This document shows positions 13,163-21,484 of a DNA stretch of 22,290 bases, piece by piece. The notes under the pieces were generated by a model. That model ran no database searches. It saw only the letters and a program-made list of their open reading frames with translations, and had not been told where the DNA came from. Location of the stretch: the IMG/VR virus record IMGVR_UViG_3300012964_000680, positions 1 through 22,290 of that record; one strand, written 5' to 3'. Both the position numbers and the translations under genes were made by a program. Every line of letters begins with the position of its first letter. Within the stretch, counting starts at the first letter, position 1. The stretch is from a virus.

Positions 13163-14091
13163 AAATTCTCATTACAGGGGCGGCAGGCTTTATTGGGTCG
13201 AACAGTGTTGACTTCCTGACCAGGCGGTATCACAAGGTTCTGGCATTGGACAATTTCTCCACTGGAAAACTGGAGAACTTGAGCGAATTCAAAGGGAAGG
13301 TGGAACCGTGCGACATCACCGATCTCAAACATCTCGACCAGGTATTCGGGGATTTTCGACCTAAAGCGGTTCTACACCTTGCGGCACAATCCGCAATTAC
13401 CACATCCATTCTTGATCCGCAAAAAGACCTTTCCGTAAATGCGCTTGGGACTCTCAATGTATTGATGATGGCTAGAAAATACAATGTCAGTAAGTTCGTC
13501 TTTTCATCCACCTCCGCAGTGTACGGTGCTGGAAATCGTTTCTTTTCCTCAAAAGAAAGTGATTGTTGTATTCCCAATAACCCATACGGAATATCCAAAT
13601 TGAGTGCAGAAAACTACATCCGAACCACGTTCAAGGATCACGTTATTCTTCGCTACGCCAATGTGTACGGACAGCGGCAGCAACCAGTTGGACAGAACCA
13701 GGTAATTGCCCGTGCTTTTCGCCATTTCCTTTTTGGAGATGACTTTACAGTAAACGGCAATGGAGACCAAAAGAGAGATTTTGTTCATGTGAGCGATATT
13801 TGTAACGCCAACTTCCTTGCGTTGACTGGAAACTTCACGGGCACATTCAACATTGCTTCCGGGAAAAGTTTCTCGGTCAACACCGTCCTTTCAGAAATCG
13901 CCGAAATCTACGGAGTTTCAGCTTATCAGTGGTTGCATAATGACAATACCGATGAGCGTGGCAACGTGCATATATCTTCCAGATATACTGCAAAAAGAAT
14001 TGGCTGGAAGGCTTATATCTCGCTCAAAAACGGACTGGAATTGACAAAAACATGGTGGGATAATGTCAAGACTGATAAAGGAAACAGATGA
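13159..14091 (+). CDS. NAD-dependent nucleotide-sugar epimerase/dehydratase
   Basis: The product has 310 residues and is an extended short-chain dehydrogenase of the GalE/UDP-glucose 4-epimerase type. The NAD loop GAAGFIG is at residues 7-13, DNFSTGK near 31-37, HLAAQ near 74, SSTSAVYG at about 115-122 and the catalytic YGISK at about 143-147. The late block KRDFVHVSDI (about 205-215) is also typical. It would interconvert or dehydrate a nucleotide sugar for the glycan cassette. Its substrate cannot be read from the sequence. The start and stop both overlap neighbours (ATGA), so it is translationally coupled to the glycosyltransferase. Confidence 0.88.
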   Translation: MKILITGAAGFIGSNSVDFLTRRYHKVLALDNFSTGKLENLSEFKGKVEPCDITDLKHLDQVFGDFRPKAVLHLAAQSAITTSILDPQKDLSVNALGTLNVLMMARKYNVSKFVFSSTSAVYGAGNRFFSSKESDCCIPNNPYGISKLSAENYIRTTFKDHVILRYANVYGQRQQPVGQNQVIARAFRHFLFGDDFTVNGNGDQKRDFVHVSDICNANFLALTGNFTGTFNIASGKSFSVNTVLSEIAEIYGVSAYQWLHNDNTDERGNVHISSRYTAKRIGWKAYISLKNGLELTKTWWDNVKTDKGNR

Positions 14092-16898
14092 TAAAAGTAT
14101 TTATCAATCCAATGGCGAACGACGGAATCCTGCGCGTGATCGAGGCGCAGTATAAATACCTTCCGCAATTCGGCGTGCAAACTGTAAAGAACATTCAGGA
14201 AGCCGACGTGATCTGCAATCATGGAACCGCCTTAGATGAAATTGTCGGGATACCCTCTGTGCATGTCGGGCACGGCCTGTATTGGTCAAGGCAAAATTGG
14301 GGGGATGATTTCATGCAGGTCAACGAAATGGTCGTGGAGTCCATGCGTCACGCAGTCGCCCATACCGCTCCTTCCGAGTGGGTTGGAAATGCAATTCGCC
14401 GCGGTGGATATTTCTATCCTGAGGTTGTTTATCACGGCATAGACGCAAATGATTTCACTCCAAAAAATGAACACGAAAGTTATGTTTTGTGGAACAAAGC
14501 GCGTTCCGACTACGTGAGCGATCCAAATGATGTCATGAAGGTTTCCGGGTACGCGCCACGTCGTCAATTCATTTCCACCATCGGACGCGCCTCGGAAAAC
14601 CTGAAAATTATCGGCGCACTTCCCCATGCAAAAATGAAGGGTGTTGTCGCTGGAGCAGGTGTATATCTTGCGACCGCACGAGAGACATTTGGGATAGGCA
14701 CGTTGGAGGCTATGGCGTATGGCATTCCCGTGGCTGGCTGGGATTGGGGCGGGACGAAGGAAATTATTATCAACGGAGAAACAGGTTTTCTGGCACCTCC
14801 GGGTGATTTTCAGGCACTTTCCGAGTGCATCGAACGATGCTTTCAAGAAAGAGAACGCCTATCTTTGAACTGCATCGAGGATGTAAAGGCACGCTGGCGC
14901 TGGGAGCCCCGCATCGAACAGTATGCCAATATTTTCAAGCGCGTTCATCAAAAGTACAACGAAAAAACAAGTCCGAAAGCAAGCGTGATTGTGACCGCCT
15001 ATCATTTGGATGAATATCTTCCCGCGTGTCTCGAATCTGTTACGAACCAAACATACCCGGATTTTGAGTGTCTGGTAATCGACGACGCGGATCTCAAATC
15101 CACAAAAGAGATTGTGAGTGAGTATGCCAAAAGAGATAGCCGTATCCGTTACATTGCAACCCCGGAAAATCTTGGACTACCGGGGGCTAGAAATTTCGGT
15201 CTGTCGAATTCGTGCGGGAAATATATCCGCCATGTGGATGCTGATGATTTCCTGGCTCCCAACGCTTTGGAACTTGAGGTTGCTGCGCTCGATACGGATC
15301 AAGGGACTGCTATCGTGTACGGTCATCTCGAAACGGTTCGCTCGGATGGAAGTCGATTTCTGGAGGGAAACGGCGACGTAATCCGCAGTGGGTGGCCGGA
15401 GGATCAATTCAAGTGGCATCATCAAATGGCGCACCTGAATCAACTCCCATCCTGTGTCATGGCAAGACGCGAAGTATATGAGAGAGGCGGAGGGTATCGG
15501 GTTCGCATGAAACGCAACGAGGACGCTGAATTCTGGTGCCGCGTGACTTCTCTTGGATTTCGGGCAACCAAATTCACACAGGCCGTGACCTACTTCCACC
15601 GTGAACGTTCTGATAGCAAAGGTGCTATGGAATGGGAAAAGCAAGGTTCGGAACCGGATTGGACAGCCTGGTTTCCGTGGAGATGGGGTTCCCATGACCT
15701 GAAGACTGCAAGGGAAGTGCTGTATAAACGCGGCGACAAACCGAGAAATATTCACCTTGTCCCGTTCGGGTCACAGGGTACTCCACCCGCAGGACAGAAG
15801 TTCTGGTATGTTCACGATCATGCTTATCCAGTTGTCTCGATTATTGTGACGTGCGGACCTCATCACCGTCCATTCCTGATCGACGCGTTGGACTCCATTC
15901 AAGCCCAAACCTACCCGGATTGGGAGTGTATTGTGGTCAACGATACTGGTGAGAAGTGGGAAAAGGACATCATGGGCGCACCGTGGGCGAAGGTAGTCAA
16001 TATGGATGGAAACCGAGGTGTATCGGCAGCCAGAAACAAGGGCTATAAGCACATAAGTTCATCCAGTAAATTTGTTATCTGGATGGATGCGGATGATTTC
16101 TGGTTCCCGTGGTTTTTGGAGCGCATGATGCTGTACGCGGAAGTCAATCCCGGTGTAGTATTTTCTGATATGTTTCTCTTGGATGACAAAAATACATATA
16201 AACTTTATGCGTACCCTGATTTTCATTCAGATAGGGTTACGACAACTATTCAGTATCCAGGTTCGTCCGTGCTTGTTCCGAGAACCATCGTAGAGGCCAT
16301 GTTGGAATATCAAGGAGGTTTTTCAATAGACATTCCCGGCTTAGAAGATTGGGATTTTCAGATCGGCGTCCACCATCTTGGATTTTGTGCCCATCACATC
16401 CCCGAACCTTTGTTTGTTTATCGAATCTACACCTCCACCAAAAGGGAGGTGGATTATGCTAAAATAGGAGCAATCGAGGAGTATCTTGATAAGAAATACT
16501 CCCAGTACAGGAAAGGTACGGATAAGATAATGTGCGGTTGCCAGACAAAAAAACCGTCAGTAAAAGTCCCAAGTTCGCTTCTATCGTCATCCGGGAATTT
16601 CTCGAACACCTCAGACGTAGTTGACGCACAGAATCCGAACCAGATGGTCTCGATGGAGTATTTCGGTTCCAATAAGGCTTCCTTCTCGGTGCGTTCCCGT
16701 GTGGCTAGAAACGTAAGTTACCGATTTGGAAACAACGCCCTGCACAATATTCGTGATGTTTTTGTCGGGGATATAGACCACCTGCTTGGGATCAACGAAC
16801 AGGGGAAACAGGTATTCCGTGTGCTTAGTAATATCGCTGTTCTGGATACGAATGATCCGGCGGCGTTTTTAGGTCAACCAATATCAGCAGGTACATAA
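14088..16898 (+). CDS. Triple-domain glycosyltransferase fused to a virion-like C-terminal domain
   Basis: This is a 936-residue protein. Residues 1-290 resemble a GT-B (family 4) enzyme, with ETFGIGTLEAMAYGIPV and a GGTKEII block near 200-226. Residues 296-520 are a GT-A (family 2) domain starting SVIVTAY, with a HVDADD metal site near 382. Residues 580-800 are a second GT-A domain with YPDWECIVVND and a MDADDF site near 666. The two GT-A domains share TYPD(F/W)EC and look like a duplication. Residues 815-936 begin MCGCQ and contain MEYFGSNKASF and NVSYRFGNN, recalling short phage structural proteins. An in-frame ATG at 16530 could start that part alone but its ribosome site is poor. It may build a glycan while bound to the particle. 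Confidence 0.8.
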   Translation: MIKVFINPMANDGILRVIEAQYKYLPQFGVQTVKNIQEADVICNHGTALDEIVGIPSVHVGHGLYWSRQNWGDDFMQVNEMVVESMRHAVAHTAPSEWVGNAIRRGGYFYPEVVYHGIDANDFTPKNEHESYVLWNKARSDYVSDPNDVMKVSGYAPRRQFISTIGRASENLKIIGALPHAKMKGVVAGAGVYLATARETFGIGTLEAMAYGIPVAGWDWGGTKEIIINGETGFLAPPGDFQALSECIERCFQERERLSLNCIEDVKARWRWEPRIEQYANIFKRVHQKYNEKTSPKASVIVTAYHLDEYLPACLESVTNQTYPDFECLVIDDADLKSTKEIVSEYAKRDSRIRYIATPENLGLPGARNFGLSNSCGKYIRHVDADDFLAPNALELEVAALDTDQGTAIVYGHLETVRSDGSRFLEGNGDVIRSGWPEDQFKWHHQMAHLNQLPSCVMARREVYERGGGYRVRMKRNEDAEFWCRVTSLGFRATKFTQAVTYFHRERSDSKGAMEWEKQGSEPDWTAWFPWRWGSHDLKTAREVLYKRGDKPRNIHLVPFGSQGTPPAGQKFWYVHDHAYPVVSIIVTCGPHHRPFLIDALDSIQAQTYPDWECIVVNDTGEKWEKDIMGAPWAKVVNMDGNRGVSAARNKGYKHISSSSKFVIWMDADDFWFPWFLERMMLYAEVNPGVVFSDMFLLDDKNTYKLYAYPDFHSDRVTTTIQYPGSSVLVPRTIVEAMLEYQGGFSIDIPGLEDWDFQIGVHHLGFCAHHIPEPLFVYRIYTSTKREVDYAKIGAIEEYLDKKYSQYRKGTDKIMCGCQTKKPSVKVPSSLLSSSGNFSNTSDVVDAQNPNQMVSMEYFGSNKASFSVRSRVARNVSYRFGNNALHNIRDVFVGDIDHLLGINEQGKQVFRVLSNIAVLDTNDPAAFLGQPISAGT

Positions 16899-18097
16899 TG
16901 TCAACCATAAGGCAAGGCGTCGCTCCAGTTTACGATGTTCCGCAACAGATCAAATATGATGCAGGAGGAAGGATGCGTGTCTCCCAGATAACCACTCTGG
17001 GAGACTATCGTTGTATCGGATTCGATAAGTCTCTCCTGCTGGACAACGTGGGGACTGGCAGTGGGGCTTTTTCCAATAACAAATATACCCTGAGCGTGAC
17101 GACGGGAAAATACTTCATCCGCCAATCACACAGATACCACCCTTATTTTTCCGGGAAATCACAACTTGTTGAATGCACATTTGACAAGTTCCATAAAGAA
17201 GCGGGGATCACAAAAAGGATCGGATACTTTTCATCTTCTCAAAATGCCCCCTATACTGACAATCTTGATGGATTTTTTCTTGAAAACGATGGAAGCGATT
17301 ATTACATCAAATGTTATCGGGATGGGGTTGAGACAGTTTCGATTCCCTCGCAAGGCTGGGATGGTTTGGAAACCTTTCATGATTATGACTGGTCTTTTTT
17401 TACAGTCGTGATCTTTGAGTTTCTATGGTTGGGCGGCGCTGTTCTTAGAATATGGATAAAGGGGAAAACGGGTTTCGATGTTCTTCATACTGTCCACTAC
17501 GCGGGCACGAGTGAAAACACATTTATAAAATCCCCCCATCAACCCGTGCGTTATGAACTTCGCAGTAGTTCGGGCGGCGGTTCATTGAGATATATCTGTG
17601 CCCAGGTTGGCACAGAGGGAAGTATTGAAGAAAGCGGTTCAAGTCGTTCGGTAAAAACAGGATCAACAGCAATAACACTTGCCGCTATTGGCACAAGTTA
17701 TCCAGTCATTTCCATTCAGAAACAGAGTGCCTATCGTGATATTCCGGTGATGTTTGACCATATTTCTATTTTAGTTGCATCTGCTAATGACCGCCTTTTA
17801 TGGGAATTGCAGATAAATCCCACCTTGTCAGCGCCTTTGACGTATGGAGCTGTAAGCAATTCTGCCATAAATTTTGCGGTTGGGGATGGAATAATTACAG
17901 TTTCGGGTGCAGGGACATCAATCTGCGGTGGTTATTTAGTGCAAGGTCAGGATGTTGACCATTCTATTTTCAAGAATAATTTCTTTGCGTGGTTGGGTAG
18001 CACTCCTGCAAATGTTATGGATCAGTTTGTCTTGGTTTGCACACCCCTAACCGGAAATATTGCAACTTTCGCAACTATGGATTATAAGGAATATTAG
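16898..18097 (+). CDS. Phage virion structural protein (putative receptor or capsid decoration)
   Basis: The product has 399 residues and its start overlaps the stop of the glycosyltransferase (taATG). The N-terminal 115 residues have a GGRMRVSQITTL segment followed by a LLLDNVGTGSGAFSNNKY stretch, then FIRQSHRYHPYFSGKSQLVE and KRIGYFSSS. This is a pattern I recall from many phage virion proteins of unspecified role. The rest is beta-rich and low in charge, as expected for a surface protein with lectin-like or jelly-roll domains. No catalytic motif is visible. Its position directly after the glycosyltransferase makes it a candidate substrate for glycosylation, which is an inference. Confidence 0.65.
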   Translation: MSTIRQGVAPVYDVPQQIKYDAGGRMRVSQITTLGDYRCIGFDKSLLLDNVGTGSGAFSNNKYTLSVTTGKYFIRQSHRYHPYFSGKSQLVECTFDKFHKEAGITKRIGYFSSSQNAPYTDNLDGFFLENDGSDYYIKCYRDGVETVSIPSQGWDGLETFHDYDWSFFTVVIFEFLWLGGAVLRIWIKGKTGFDVLHTVHYAGTSENTFIKSPHQPVRYELRSSSGGGSLRYICAQVGTEGSIEESGSSRSVKTGSTAITLAAIGTSYPVISIQKQSAYRDIPVMFDHISILVASANDRLLWELQINPTLSAPLTYGAVSNSAINFAVGDGIITVSGAGTSICGGYLVQGQDVDHSIFKNNFFAWLGSTPANVMDQFVLVCTPLTGNIATFATMDYKEY

Positions 18098-18114
18098 AAA
18101 GAAAGGAGTCTCAA

Positions 18115-18312
18115 ATGTTTCTCAAAAAAGTATCAGGCGAAATCAGCAAGACAATGGTGTTCAACCTGCTCGTCCTTTTGGTGGGCGTGCTGGAACTGCT
18201 CAAGGTATCCCCCGCCCTTCCTGCCGAAGCGGTTCCGTACATCATCCTCGGCGTGGGTGTCGTGAACTTGATCCTGCGTCAGTTCTTCACCACCGAACCA
18301 ATGGCGCGATAG
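18115..18312 (+). CDS. Holin-like small membrane protein
   Basis: This 65-residue protein starts behind GGAG with 6-nt spacing. Two hydrophobic helices are visible, about residues 12-29 and 40-57, separated by a short proline-containing turn. The N-terminus is basic and the end is charged. This size and two-helix layout just before a lysin suit a class II holin. Assignment is by topology and context only. A terminator follows immediately. Confidence 0.6.
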   Translation: MFLKKVSGEISKTMVFNLLVLLVGVLELLKVSPALPAEAVPYIILGVGVVNLILRQFFTTEPMAR

Positions 18313-18315
18313 AAC

Positions 18316-18346
18316 AAAAAAACTCCCGTCAAATGGCGGGAGTTTT
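18316..18346 (+). terminator. Terminator after the holin-like gene
   Basis: AAAACTCCCG (18319-18328) pairs with CGGGAGTTTT (18337-18346) around an 8-nt loop and ends in a T-rich tract. It ends the long transcript that begins at 10759. Confidence 0.9.
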
Positions 18347-18357
18347 ATATTTTCGGG

Positions 18358-18363
18358 TAAAAT
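18358..18363 (+). promoter_or_regulatory. Possible -10 box giving a leaderless transcript
   Basis: TAAAAT lies 6 bases before the ATG at 18370, and no Shine-Dalgarno is present there. If used, transcription would begin at or next to the start codon. No -35 is recognised. Confidence 0.35.
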
Positions 18364-18369
18364 ATACCT

Positions 18370-18693
18370 ATGTTAAAAATAATTGATTTTTTTATTTTCG
18401 GGCTTGCGACATGGAGAATAGCATCCCTGTTTGTTCGTGAGGACGGTCCCTTTTTCATCTTTCGCAGGATACGTTCGTGGGCAGGCATGATACATGACGA
18501 AAACGGGGAGGTAGTTATCATCCCGGACAACTTTCTGGCTCAATTGCTCTCCTGTGTGTGGTGTACGAGTATTTGGATGGCTGTGTTCATGGTGCTGTTC
18601 GATTTATTTTTCCCGCTGATCGCCATCAAGTTTGCACTTATTTTCGCACTGAGCGCACTTGCCATTATGATTGACCGTTACGTGAAAGGATGA
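18370..18693 (+). CDS. DUF1360-like membrane protein
   Basis: The product has 107 residues. Near the N-terminus it has ATWRIASLFVREDGPF, then FRRIRSWAG and, further on, LLSCVWCTSIW, the conserved pattern of the DUF1360 family. Hydrophobic helices are seen near residues 5-20, 62-80 and 84-100. The family occurs in Firmicutes and in phages near lysis genes, but its function is unknown. It lacks a ribosome site and may be translated as a leaderless message. Its stop is one base from the lysin start. Confidence 0.75.
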   Translation: MLKIIDFFIFGLATWRIASLFVREDGPFFIFRRIRSWAGMIHDENGEVVIIPDNFLAQLLSCVWCTSIWMAVFMVLFDLFFPLIAIKFALIFALSALAIMIDRYVKG

Positions 18694-18694
18694 T

Positions 18695-20422
18695 ATGACC
18701 TCCCTCTATCCGATTATCCTGCTTGACATATACAAAGACAACGTTTTCGATGCCGCTGCGGAAAAGGCAAAAGGAATTCGTGGCGTCATCATCAAGGCCG
18801 GACAGGGCGGTTACGCCTCCCTACCCCTATCCTTTGTTGCACAATGTCAGGCGATTGGCTTGCCCTACGGTTTTTATTGGGTGATCGATTCCCGCTATGA
18901 CAGCGGGTATCATATCAATGCAATCAAACAGACCTTCCCCACGATGGATTTTGGAAAACTTGGCTTTTGGTGGGATTGTGAAAAACCAAACTGGACGATG
19001 ACCGATACCGAGTATTGGAAAACACCCTACGCGGGGAGCGGGCTGATCGAAGCGGTAACGGATAAATTCTTTCAATGGTGTTTTGAGACGGGCGGAATGT
19101 ACACAAGTCCAGGATTTGCGAAGTTGCTCAATTGGAATTCGTCTGTTTTCAAGTTGAGCGAATTTGGAAGAAAACTTGCCTTGATGCCTTTATGGGTGGC
19201 TCAATATAACAGTACAATTACGCACCCGGACTTGTTCGGGAATTGGTCTGACTGGTTACTTTGGCAATACAGGGAAGGACCCGACTTAAGTTATTTCAAC
19301 GGGGATGAAAATAAGTTTATCCAAATGTTCGGTTTGCAGGATATTCCCATCCCCCCATCCACTCAGGAAAAGACCATGATCTACGAAAAGACGTATTTCG
19401 ACGGTCTTATCAAGCGCCAGTATCAAGTTATGATGCCGCATGGTTTGACCACCTATCAGGTAACGGAAATAGAAACAAGCAAGGCTGAATTTTTTGTAAG
19501 TCCCCAGCTTGCCGCCAGAAAATACGTTCCCGACTTTCTGGATGCGTTTGACCTTGATTTTGCGTGCAACGGGGACGGCTTTCTTGGCGTAACAATCGCC
19601 GGATTTGCCGCAAGCGAGGGAAATCCGTATGGTACGGTTGCACAAGAAGCGACTGTCTACATAGGTCAGGATAACATTTTCACGAAATCACGCCCCGCTG
19701 TTTTATGGAACGCAATTTCGTATCCGAACCTGCTTGTTCAAAACGGGCAGGTTGTAAAGATCAACAAGGCACTGGATGACATCCGGGCGCGCACTGCTTT
19801 TGGCTGGAACTTGGATCAAAGCAAACTCTTTATTGTTACCGTGGACGGACAGGATTACTGGTCTCATGTCGGGTTAAATTTTCCAGATACCGCCAAAGTG
19901 CTTATTGAACTTGGATGCAGTGACGGATTTATGCTGGACGGCGGCGGATCAACTACCGAAGCGACTCGGATCAATGGAATTCCAACCGTGACCAACAAAC
20001 CCAGCGGGGAGGATTTGGTCGCAAGATACAACATGACCATGCGCCGCGTGGCGAATGTTCTGGGCGTTAGAATGAAAACGGGATCGGTATCACAACCGCC
20101 TCCCACAGGAGAAGCAAACATGAATTACAAAGTTATGGTAGGCGTCAAACCTCGAAAAACTCCGAGCATGTACGAGATCAACACAAAACCAAACCTGCTT
20201 GTGAATACCACCTTTGCAAGCACGATCTCGGAAACCGTGAACGATCCTGCCAGAGTTGACAATGGCGTAACGTTCGTTCAAATGTCTGATGGATACTGGG
20301 TTCCGCTGGTGTACAAAGGTGTTGAGTACGTCAAAGAAATCGTCACCCCCGTTCCAGCAACCAAAGGCAGGATTATCCTGACTGAACCCGATGGAGCAAC
20401 AAGGATATTCGAGGAAGTGTAA
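18695..20422 (+). CDS. Modular endolysin: GH25 lysozyme-like plus phosphodiester glycosidase (NAGPA)
   Basis: The product has 575 residues. The N-terminal part (about 1-225) is a GH25-like barrel: ILLDIYKDN at 8-16, a VIIKAGQGG segment near 29-37, YGFYWVIDS near 55, and WWDCEKPNW near 90-98 with the D-x-E acidic pair of the active site. GH25 enzymes cut the glycan chain of peptidoglycan. The middle (about 270-455) resembles the phosphodiester glycosidase/DUF2233 domain, with IVTVDGQ and the glycine-rich DGGGSTTEA block near 412-420. Such domains cleave sugar-phosphodiester links. The C-terminus (about 475-575) is small and SH3-like and probably binds the cell wall. It follows the membrane genes of the lysis region. 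Confidence 0.8.
   Translation: MTSLYPIILLDIYKDNVFDAAAEKAKGIRGVIIKAGQGGYASLPLSFVAQCQAIGLPYGFYWVIDSRYDSGYHINAIKQTFPTMDFGKLGFWWDCEKPNWTMTDTEYWKTPYAGSGLIEAVTDKFFQWCFETGGMYTSPGFAKLLNWNSSVFKLSEFGRKLALMPLWVAQYNSTITHPDLFGNWSDWLLWQYREGPDLSYFNGDENKFIQMFGLQDIPIPPSTQEKTMIYEKTYFDGLIKRQYQVMMPHGLTTYQVTEIETSKAEFFVSPQLAARKYVPDFLDAFDLDFACNGDGFLGVTIAGFAASEGNPYGTVAQEATVYIGQDNIFTKSRPAVLWNAISYPNLLVQNGQVVKINKALDDIRARTAFGWNLDQSKLFIVTVDGQDYWSHVGLNFPDTAKVLIELGCSDGFMLDGGGSTTEATRINGIPTVTNKPSGEDLVARYNMTMRRVANVLGVRMKTGSVSQPPPTGEANMNYKVMVGVKPRKTPSMYEINTKPNLLVNTTFASTISETVNDPARVDNGVTFVQMSDGYWVPLVYKGVEYVKEIVTPVPATKGRIILTEPDGATRIFEEV
20120..20422 (+). CDS. Nested wall-binding domain of the endolysin (internal start)
   Basis: Inside the lysin gene, AGGAG (20107-20111) lies 8 bases before an in-frame ATG at 20120. 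It sits exactly after the proline-rich linker that joins the glycosidase domain to the C-terminal domain. Translation from here would yield a separate 100-residue SH3-like domain. Several phage lysins are known to make such a short form, which assembles with the full-length enzyme. The site is visible; its use is inferred. Confidence 0.55.
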   Translation: MNYKVMVGVKPRKTPSMYEINTKPNLLVNTTFASTISETVNDPARVDNGVTFVQMSDGYWVPLVYKGVEYVKEIVTPVPATKGRIILTEPDGATRIFEEV

Positions 20423-20424
20423 CC

Positions 20425-21174
20425 ATGCTGGATGTTTTTGAAGTCACACAAACCCGGCATTTTTCGGAGATATTTCCTCTTCATCCCCCGCTGATTCGCG
20501 TTCTCCATTACGAGGAGAAGTACGGATTATCGACCCCTGAATGGCAGGCCAGAGAATTGGGTGGTGCCGTTCTATGGGGGGAGGATAATCATGTCGGCTT
20601 GCCTGAATACGTGTCTCTGATAGGGGATTTTGTGAGACTGACAGAACCGTTGCAATTCTATGGCTTGTCGTTGTTGCAAAAGTCTGCTGGAGACACCATG
20701 TCCCATGAACAGGTGGTACATGCTTATTCGTGGCTCATGGATGGAAACACGGCGTTCACCAACAAGTTCGGTTCCGGTACTTGTGCATTTTATCCAGACG
20801 GGCGCAATTTGGACAAAGAGGATATGCGTCAATTTCCAGTTGTGACTGGCGGAAACTATTTCGAGTTACTGGACACAACTCCCCTATTGGTTTATGGTCA
20901 GTTGTGCTGGAAGATAAAGGCTTTCAATATCAACGAACCGTTTCCCGATCCTGCCAACTGGCGCGAAGATTACAGGGTCTTTAGAGCCACAAATTCATGG
21001 GCAACCAGGATGGCCGATGGAAGTATAAAGCGGGGAGTGGATGAATTCCCTCAACTTGGAGGAAAGGACGTGCCTGTCCCCCTGTTGAGCAATTCTGGTT
21101 TCTTTTTTATCCGTTGCATTGATTCCGTCTTTGTTGATCCCTTTGAACCTTTGAAGTCGCCGTATTACGGATAG
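20425..21174 (+). CDS. Uncharacterised phage protein after the lysin
   Basis: The product has 249 residues and starts 2 bases after the lysin stop, so it is in the same operon. No signal peptide or membrane helix is seen. There are several W, F and Y residues. Single cysteines occur near residues 113 and 167, and a TNSWATRMADGSIKRGVDEFP stretch is near 190-210. A T-N-S-W segment of this kind also occurs near the Asn of papain-like cysteine peptidases, but no matching Q...C and H blocks could be placed with confidence. I do not assign a function. Confidence 0.6.
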   Translation: MLDVFEVTQTRHFSEIFPLHPPLIRVLHYEEKYGLSTPEWQARELGGAVLWGEDNHVGLPEYVSLIGDFVRLTEPLQFYGLSLLQKSAGDTMSHEQVVHAYSWLMDGNTAFTNKFGSGTCAFYPDGRNLDKEDMRQFPVVTGGNYFELLDTTPLLVYGQLCWKIKAFNINEPFPDPANWREDYRVFRATNSWATRMADGSIKRGVDEFPQLGGKDVPVPLLSNSGFFFIRCIDSVFVDPFEPLKSPYYG

Positions 21175-21185
21175 TCGAGGATACC

Positions 21186-21482
21186 ATGAATAGGCAGACC
21201 TATATGAATAATGGCGAATTAATAAACGAAATCCGATCCATCATAGAAAGCGGAAAGAAAATTTCGCCGAATATTCGGGACCGTTTGATTCTGGCGTCCA
21301 TTGTCGATCTTCATACAAAAATCGACGGAGTAATAACCCACTCCGTCGAACAGGACAAGAAGATCAGGGCAATGACGTTTGGATACAGGATTCTAGTTAT
21401 TCTTGGGGGGATTCTTACGACTGTGGCGACCACACTGGCTATTATGTTCATCACTGGAAAAGCTGAAATCGTTTTCAAATAA
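21186..21482 (+). CDS. Small protein with one C-terminal membrane helix
   Basis: The product has 98 residues. A GAGG ribosome site lies before ATG 21186. Residues 1-60 are predicted helical and charged, and one hydrophobic segment at about 69-91 (ILVILGGILTTVATTLAIMFI) ends near the C-terminus. Such tail-anchored small proteins are frequent beside lysins (holin/antiholin or spanin-like helpers), but nothing specific identifies this one. It ends the rightward operon and meets the leftward genes tail to tail, 2 bases apart. Confidence 0.6.
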   Translation: MNRQTYMNNGELINEIRSIIESGKKISPNIRDRLILASIVDLHTKIDGVITHSVEQDKKIRAMTFGYRILVILGGILTTVATTLAIMFITGKAEIVFK

Positions 21483-21484
21483 AT

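Noticed and set aside
16530-16898. Separate gene for the virion-like C-terminal domain
   Set aside because: The frame is continuous with the glycosyltransferase and the internal ATG has only a weak, badly spaced ribosome site, so a fusion is the simpler reading.
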